From Candidatus Manganitrophus noduliformans (GTDB lineage Bacteria; Nitrospirota; Nitrospiria; SBBL01; Manganitrophaceae), in NCBI RefSeq assembly GCF_012184425.1, contig NZ_VTOW01000003.1, forward strand, positions 558,001-622,000: 64,000 nt of DNA, in the 5' to 3' direction. Of this stretch, positions 60,748-64,000 are shown in pieces (the stretch's first letter is position 1; each line of letters begins with the position of its first letter). The notes below the pieces were generated by a model, which was given only the letters and a program-made list of their open reading frames with translations, had not been told where the DNA came from and made no database searches. Made by a program: the position numbers and the translations under genes.

Positions 60748-61665
60748 CTAAAAAGCAACCACCGATCCCATCACCGACCGGTCCTTCGCCCAGCCGCCGA
60801 GGAGGTAGATCGTTCCGTCGACTACGGCTACGCCCATCGCGGCACGCGCCTCCGGCATCGGTGGAAGCTCCGACCATTTCTTTGAAGTCGGATCAAATAT
60901 TGCCCCGTGGGTGCCGATCCCCTCGTCTCCGCGGAAGCCGCCGAAGATGTAGAGCCGGTCATTTACCACGCAGGCCCCCTGCCCTGCCGAACCCCAAGGA
61001 AGCTTCAGCGGGCTGACCGTCCAGGTCCCTTGCTTGGGATCGAAGGTCTCGATCCGGTCGTATTCGTTGAACCCCTGCGGGGTAAATGCGACCCCGCCTA
61101 AGACCGAGAGTTGTCCGTTCACGACGACGGCGGAAGCGGCAAAGCGCGGCGTCGGCATCGGGGCGATCTCTTCCCATCCTTTCATGCCGGGTGACCAGCG
61201 CTCTGAGAACGAAAAAGCCGGATCGGTCTGGGGGCCTCCTTCGGTGGCGTTCGGATGGTGGCCGCCGATGATGTAGATCTTTCCGTCGAGGATCGTCGAG
61301 GCGGGATAGTCGTGCGGCTGGAGAAGGTCGGGGCCGGTTTCCCATCGGTCTTCCTTCGGGAAGTAGGCTTCGACCGTGGTGAGAAATTTGAATTTGCCGT
61401 CGGGTTTTTTGAACCCGCCGCCGATCACATAGATGACATCGCCGATCGTCGCCGCCATCGCGCCGGAGCGGAGGGTGGGCATTGGGCGAAGCGAGGACCA
61501 GCGGTCGGTTTTGGGATCGTAGACTTCGGAGAGATTCAGGCTTTTAAAGGCGGGGCCACCGCCGCCGAAGGAGTAGATCTTGCGTCCATGGACGGCCACA
61601 GCGGGATGGGATCGCGGGGCGCTCAGCGGCGCTTTCACTGACCATTCGCCCGGTTTTGTTCCCAT
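60748..61665 (-). CDS. Cytoplasmic kelch-repeat protein
   Basis: 305 residues, six kelch units without a signal peptide, e.g. PRSHPAVAVHGRKIYSFGGG, LRSGAMAATIGDVIYVIGGG, PASTILDGKIYIIGGH, RFAASAVVVNGQLSVLGGV and ARAAMGVAVVDGTIYLLGGW. The GG doublets and the W at fixed spacing predict a six-bladed beta-propeller. Its start is 11 nt after the spermidine synthase stop, so it is in the same transcript. No catalytic residues recognised; N-acetylneuraminate-epimerase-like relatives exist, but the evidence here is insufficient. Confidence 0.85.
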   Translation of the reverse strand: MGTKPGEWSVKAPLSAPRSHPAVAVHGRKIYSFGGGGPAFKSLNLSEVYDPKTDRWSSLRPMPTLRSGAMAATIGDVIYVIGGGFKKPDGKFKFLTTVEAYFPKEDRWETGPDLLQPHDYPASTILDGKIYIIGGHHPNATEGGPQTDPAFSFSERWSPGMKGWEEIAPMPTPRFAASAVVVNGQLSVLGGVAFTPQGFNEYDRIETFDPKQGTWTVSPLKLPWGSAGQGACVVNDRLYIFGGFRGDEGIGTHGAIFDPTSKKWSELPPMPEARAAMGVAVVDGTIYLLGGWAKDRSVMGSVVAF

Positions 61666-61676
61666 GACTCCCCGCT

Positions 61677-62633
61677 CTATATTTTTCCGGTGATGTAGGT
61701 CGCCGCCTGCTCGAACTTGTCATACGGACTGGCATTAGTGGAGACGCGGTTGAACTTTTCGATGACGGCACGCTCGCGCGCCGTCGGCTGGGCAAGATAG
61801 GTGGAGGGGTGGAAATAATCGAGCTGCATGCCGCGTTGAACGGCGGCGCGGAAGTTTTTCTCGATCCGCTCGAAGTTGATCCGATACGGCGAGACGATCC
61901 GGTACGACCACGCCATCCCGAAGCAGGGCATCCCGACGTGCGCGGTCAGAATGTTGGCGCCGAATGCCGACTTGAGGGTGTTATAAATCGTTCCGTACGA
62001 TTCGGGGAAGAGGTCGAAGTTGTCGGTGTGAACGCCGACCATTCCCCCTTCCGTCAGGCGCGAGGCGAGGAGCTGGTAGAACTCTTTCGTGTAGAGCATC
62101 TTCGACGGGCCGTGCGGTTCGGTGAGATCGACGATGATGACATCATATCTATTTTTATCTTCCTGCAGATCTTTCAAGGCATCGACGCAGCGAAGGTCGA
62201 GCCGCTTGTCGTCGAAGGCGCCGCGCGAGATCTCCGGAAGATATTCCTTCGATTTGTCGATGACGACCTGATCGATCTCCGCCATCACGATCCGCTCGAT
62301 GCCGGGATGTTTCGCCGCCTCTTCGATTGCGCCGCCGTCCCCGCCGCCGATGATGTAAATGCTCTTGGGATTCTCGCAGGCGAGAAGCGGTCCTTGAACG
62401 AGGTATTGATGGTAGCGCTCTTCGTCGAGGTAAGAGACCTGGATCTTGCCGTCGAGGAACATGATCCGGCCGAAGGTGTCGGTCTCATACACCTCGATCT
62501 CCTGCAAGCCGGTGCTTCCTTTGTAGAGGACGCGCGACGGAACGTAGACATGGCCGAAATCGGAGGTGACGAATTCGGTTTGGCCTTGTTTGGATTTTGA
62601 GATGCTCGGGGGAAGTGCGATCGGTTCGGTCAT
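61677..62633 (-). CDS. speE: Spermidine synthase (polyamine aminopropyltransferase)
   Basis: 318 residues from the ATG at 62633, 7 nt after the ilvD stop. Motifs: GRIMFLDGKIQVSYLDEERYHQYL, with the Y-H-E/D pattern of the substrate pocket, IYIIGGGDGGAIEEAAKH (the dcSAM-binding GGGDGG), VMAEIDQVVIDKSKEYLPE and the catalytic DLTEPHGPSKMLYTKEFYQL. It transfers an aminopropyl group to putrescine or a related diamine. The gamma-glutamylamine operon 15 kb away could consume such amines. The first 20 residues are a non-conserved lead. Confidence 0.93.
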   Translation of the reverse strand: MTEPIALPPSISKSKQGQTEFVTSDFGHVYVPSRVLYKGSTGLQEIEVYETDTFGRIMFLDGKIQVSYLDEERYHQYLVQGPLLACENPKSIYIIGGGDGGAIEEAAKHPGIERIVMAEIDQVVIDKSKEYLPEISRGAFDDKRLDLRCVDALKDLQEDKNRYDVIIVDLTEPHGPSKMLYTKEFYQLLASRLTEGGMVGVHTDNFDLFPESYGTIYNTLKSAFGANILTAHVGMPCFGMAWSYRIVSPYRINFERIEKNFRAAVQRGMQLDYFHPSTYLAQPTARERAVIEKFNRVSTNASPYDKFEQAATYITGKI

Positions 62634-62640
62634 CTTTCCT

Positions 62641-64000
62641 CTAAGTGGTGATCGCCCCTTCCGCCGCCGACGAGACGTGGCGCGCATACTTCGCCATGAC
62701 GCCGATCTTGTAGCGGGGCTTCGGTGCTTTCCAGTTTTTTAGGCGGATTTTGATCTCTTTTTGCGAAAGGGCGACGCTCAGCTCGCGCGCCTTGATGTCG
62801 AAGGTAATGATGTCGCCGTTCTTCAGCGCGGCGATCGGTCCTCCGACCGCGGCCTCGGGGGCGACGTGCCCCGCCATCAGGCCGCGGGTCGCGCCGGAGA
62901 AGCGCCCGTCGGTCAGCAGCGTGACCGAGTCGCCGAGCCCCGCCCCCATCAGGGCCGCCGTGACGCCGAGCATCTCCCGCATTCCCGGTCCCCCCTTCGG
63001 TCCCTCGTAGCGGATGACGACGACATCCCCCGCTTTGATCTTTCCTTTTTGGACGGCGGTGAAGGCGTCTTCTTCACAATCGAAAACGCGCGCCGGACCG
63101 CTGTGGAGCATCCGCTCGTGTCCGGCCACCTTCACGACGCAGCCCTCCGGAGCGAGATTTCCCTTGAGGATCACCAGCCCGCCGCTTTTTTTGATCGGAT
63201 CGGTCAGAGGCCGGATCACCATTTGGCCCGGCGTTTCCTGCGCCGACATCGCCTCCTCCCCGATCGTTTTTCCGCTCACCGTCTTCTGATTCCCGTGGAG
63301 CAGCTTTGCATCGAGGAGCCTTTTGGCGAGGAGACGGTTCCCGCCGGCGCGGTGCATGTCGGTGGCGACATATTTCCCCCCCGGCTTCAGATCGCAGAGC
63401 AGCGGGGTCTTGGAACTTAACTTGTCGAAGTCGTCGATGTCGAGCTTGATGCCCATCTCCCGCGCGATCGCGAGAAAATGGAGGACGGCGTTTGTGGAGC
63501 CGCCGCTCGCGGCGACCGAGACGATGGCGTTTTCGATCGATTTCCGGGTGATGATCCGGCTCGGCCGAATATCGTTCTTGAGGATTTCAACTATTTGGCG
63601 TCCGACTTCGAAGGCGACCTGGTCTTTCTCGGCATCTTCCGCCGGCACGCCGGCGGTTCCCATCAAGGAGACGCCGAGGACCTCCATCGCCAAGGCCATG
63701 GTGTTGGCGGTGAACTGCCCGCCGCAGGCGCCGGCCCCGGGACAGGCGTGCTCTTCCAGATCGGCCATCTGAAGTTCGGTCAGCTTCCCCTTCGCGAAGG
63801 CGCCGATCCCCTCGAAAACATCTTGAATCGTGACGTCGCGTCCTTCGAATCGTCCGGGGGCGATCGATCCGCCGTAGAGCATCACCGAGGGGAGATCCAA
63901 TCGCGCGAGCGCCATGACGGTGCCGGGAATCGTTTTGTCGCAGCCGGAGAGGGCGACGACGGCGTCGAAGAGGTAACCGCGGGCGCAGAGCTCGATCGAA
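62641..64000 (-). CDS. ilvD: Dihydroxy-acid dehydratase, N-terminus beyond window
   Basis: The frame is open to the right edge, so roughly the first 100 residues are missing. Visible: [18 protein letters not shown] (a cluster Cys in the GCDKT motif), [17 protein letters not shown] (second cluster Cys), [54 protein letters not shown] and [13 protein letters not shown]. The C-terminus is complete. IlvD makes 2-keto acids in branched-chain amino acid synthesis using an Fe-S cluster. Probably co-transcribed with speE and the kelch gene. Confidence 0.96.
   Translation of the reverse strand, partial: SIELCARGYLFDAVVALSGCDKTIPGTVMALARLDLPSVMLYGGSIAPGRFEGRDVTIQDVFEGIGAFAKGKLTELQMADLEEHACPGAGACGGQFTANTMALAMEVLGVSLMGTAGVPAEDAEKDQVAFEVGRQIVEILKNDIRPSRIITRKSIENAIVSVAASGGSTNAVLHFLAIAREMGIKLDIDDFDKLSSKTPLLCDLKPGGKYVATDMHRAGGNRLLAKRLLDAKLLHGNQKTVSGKTIGEEAMSAQETPGQMVIRPLTDPIKKSGGLVILKGNLAPEGCVVKVAGHERMLHSGPARVFDCEEDAFTAVQKGKIKAGDVVVIRYEGPKGGPGMREMLGVTAALMGAGLGDSVTLLTDGRFSGATRGLMAGHVAPEAAVGGPIAALKNGDIITFDIKARELSVALSQKEIKIRLKNWKAPKPRYKIGVMAKYARHVSSAAEGAITT

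Overview
The window looks like a chromosomal segment of a Gram-negative, aerobic or facultatively respiring bacterium. It is moderately GC-rich by eye and carries outer-membrane barrels, RND efflux systems, a LolA-like carrier, many lipoproteins and signal peptides, and two sigma-54-type promoters. A Nitrospirota-like lineage is only a guess from overall gene style; no rRNA, tRNA, CRISPR array, phage gene or insertion sequence was seen. Both ends cut genes: a patatin-like phospholipase on the left and ilvD on the right. || Layout: (1) 1-9150, minus strand: a fatty-acid beta-oxidation operon (acyl-CoA synthetase, thiolase, 3-hydroxyacyl-CoA dehydrogenase, enoyl-CoA hydratase, acyl-CoA dehydrogenase). 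It ends in an unusual set of ETF-like genes: an EtfB-like protein with an apparent ATC start, an EtfA-like protein lacking the FAD domain, and a canonical EtfB, followed by the patatin. (2) 9229-18753: a beta-propeller lipoprotein, then a tandem run of six paralogous secreted proteins of unknown function closed by a strong intrinsic terminator. (3) 18793-29167: moaA with its own promoter, and an eight-gene operon running from moaC through an ABC transporter, a histidine phosphatase, a methyltransferase, a LolA-like protein, an RND/MMPL exporter and an outer-membrane protein. The ABC ATPase and the RND protein both carry odd tryptophan-rich repetitive segments. (4) 29249-42765: CBS protein and glutamate dehydrogenase; PilZ; Zn-phospholipase C-like and nucleotidyltransferase pair; phospholipase D-type cardiolipin synthase; a GAF-GAF-ANTAR regulator; dehydrogenases; GH15 glucoamylase; a kelch lipoprotein. 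|| (5) 42801-47652, minus strand: a gamma-glutamylation type amine-catabolism operon (glutamine-synthetase-like ligase, gamma-glutamyl hydrolase, SDR, aldehyde dehydrogenase). A 79-residue membrane protein precedes it, and a compact leader precedes that: a sigma-54 promoter, then two adjacent hairpins with A1/G4 hexaloops, the second mutually exclusive with an intrinsic terminator. This is the architecture of an ANTAR-responsive attenuator, and an ANTAR protein is encoded about 11 kb away. (6) 47968-50693: HEAT-repeat protein, exported intradiol dioxygenase, cytochrome b. (7) 50808-59273: a tripartite RND efflux operon headed by a STAS protein, behind a sigma-54 promoter and three TGCCGA-type palindromes that abut the gene of a two-GAF sigma-54 activator, a self-contained regulatory circuit. 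(8) 59301-64000: CHRD protein, RelE/Phd toxin-antitoxin pair, kelch protein, spermidine synthase and ilvD. || The strongest leads are the sigma-54/ANTAR attenuator at 47551-47652, the sigma-54 efflux circuit at 56980-57139, the six-member secreted family, the FAD-domain-less ETF set, and the Trp-rich transporter segments. Starts were moved from the longest open frame where a ribosome-binding site, signal peptide or ATGA overlap favoured a shorter one.
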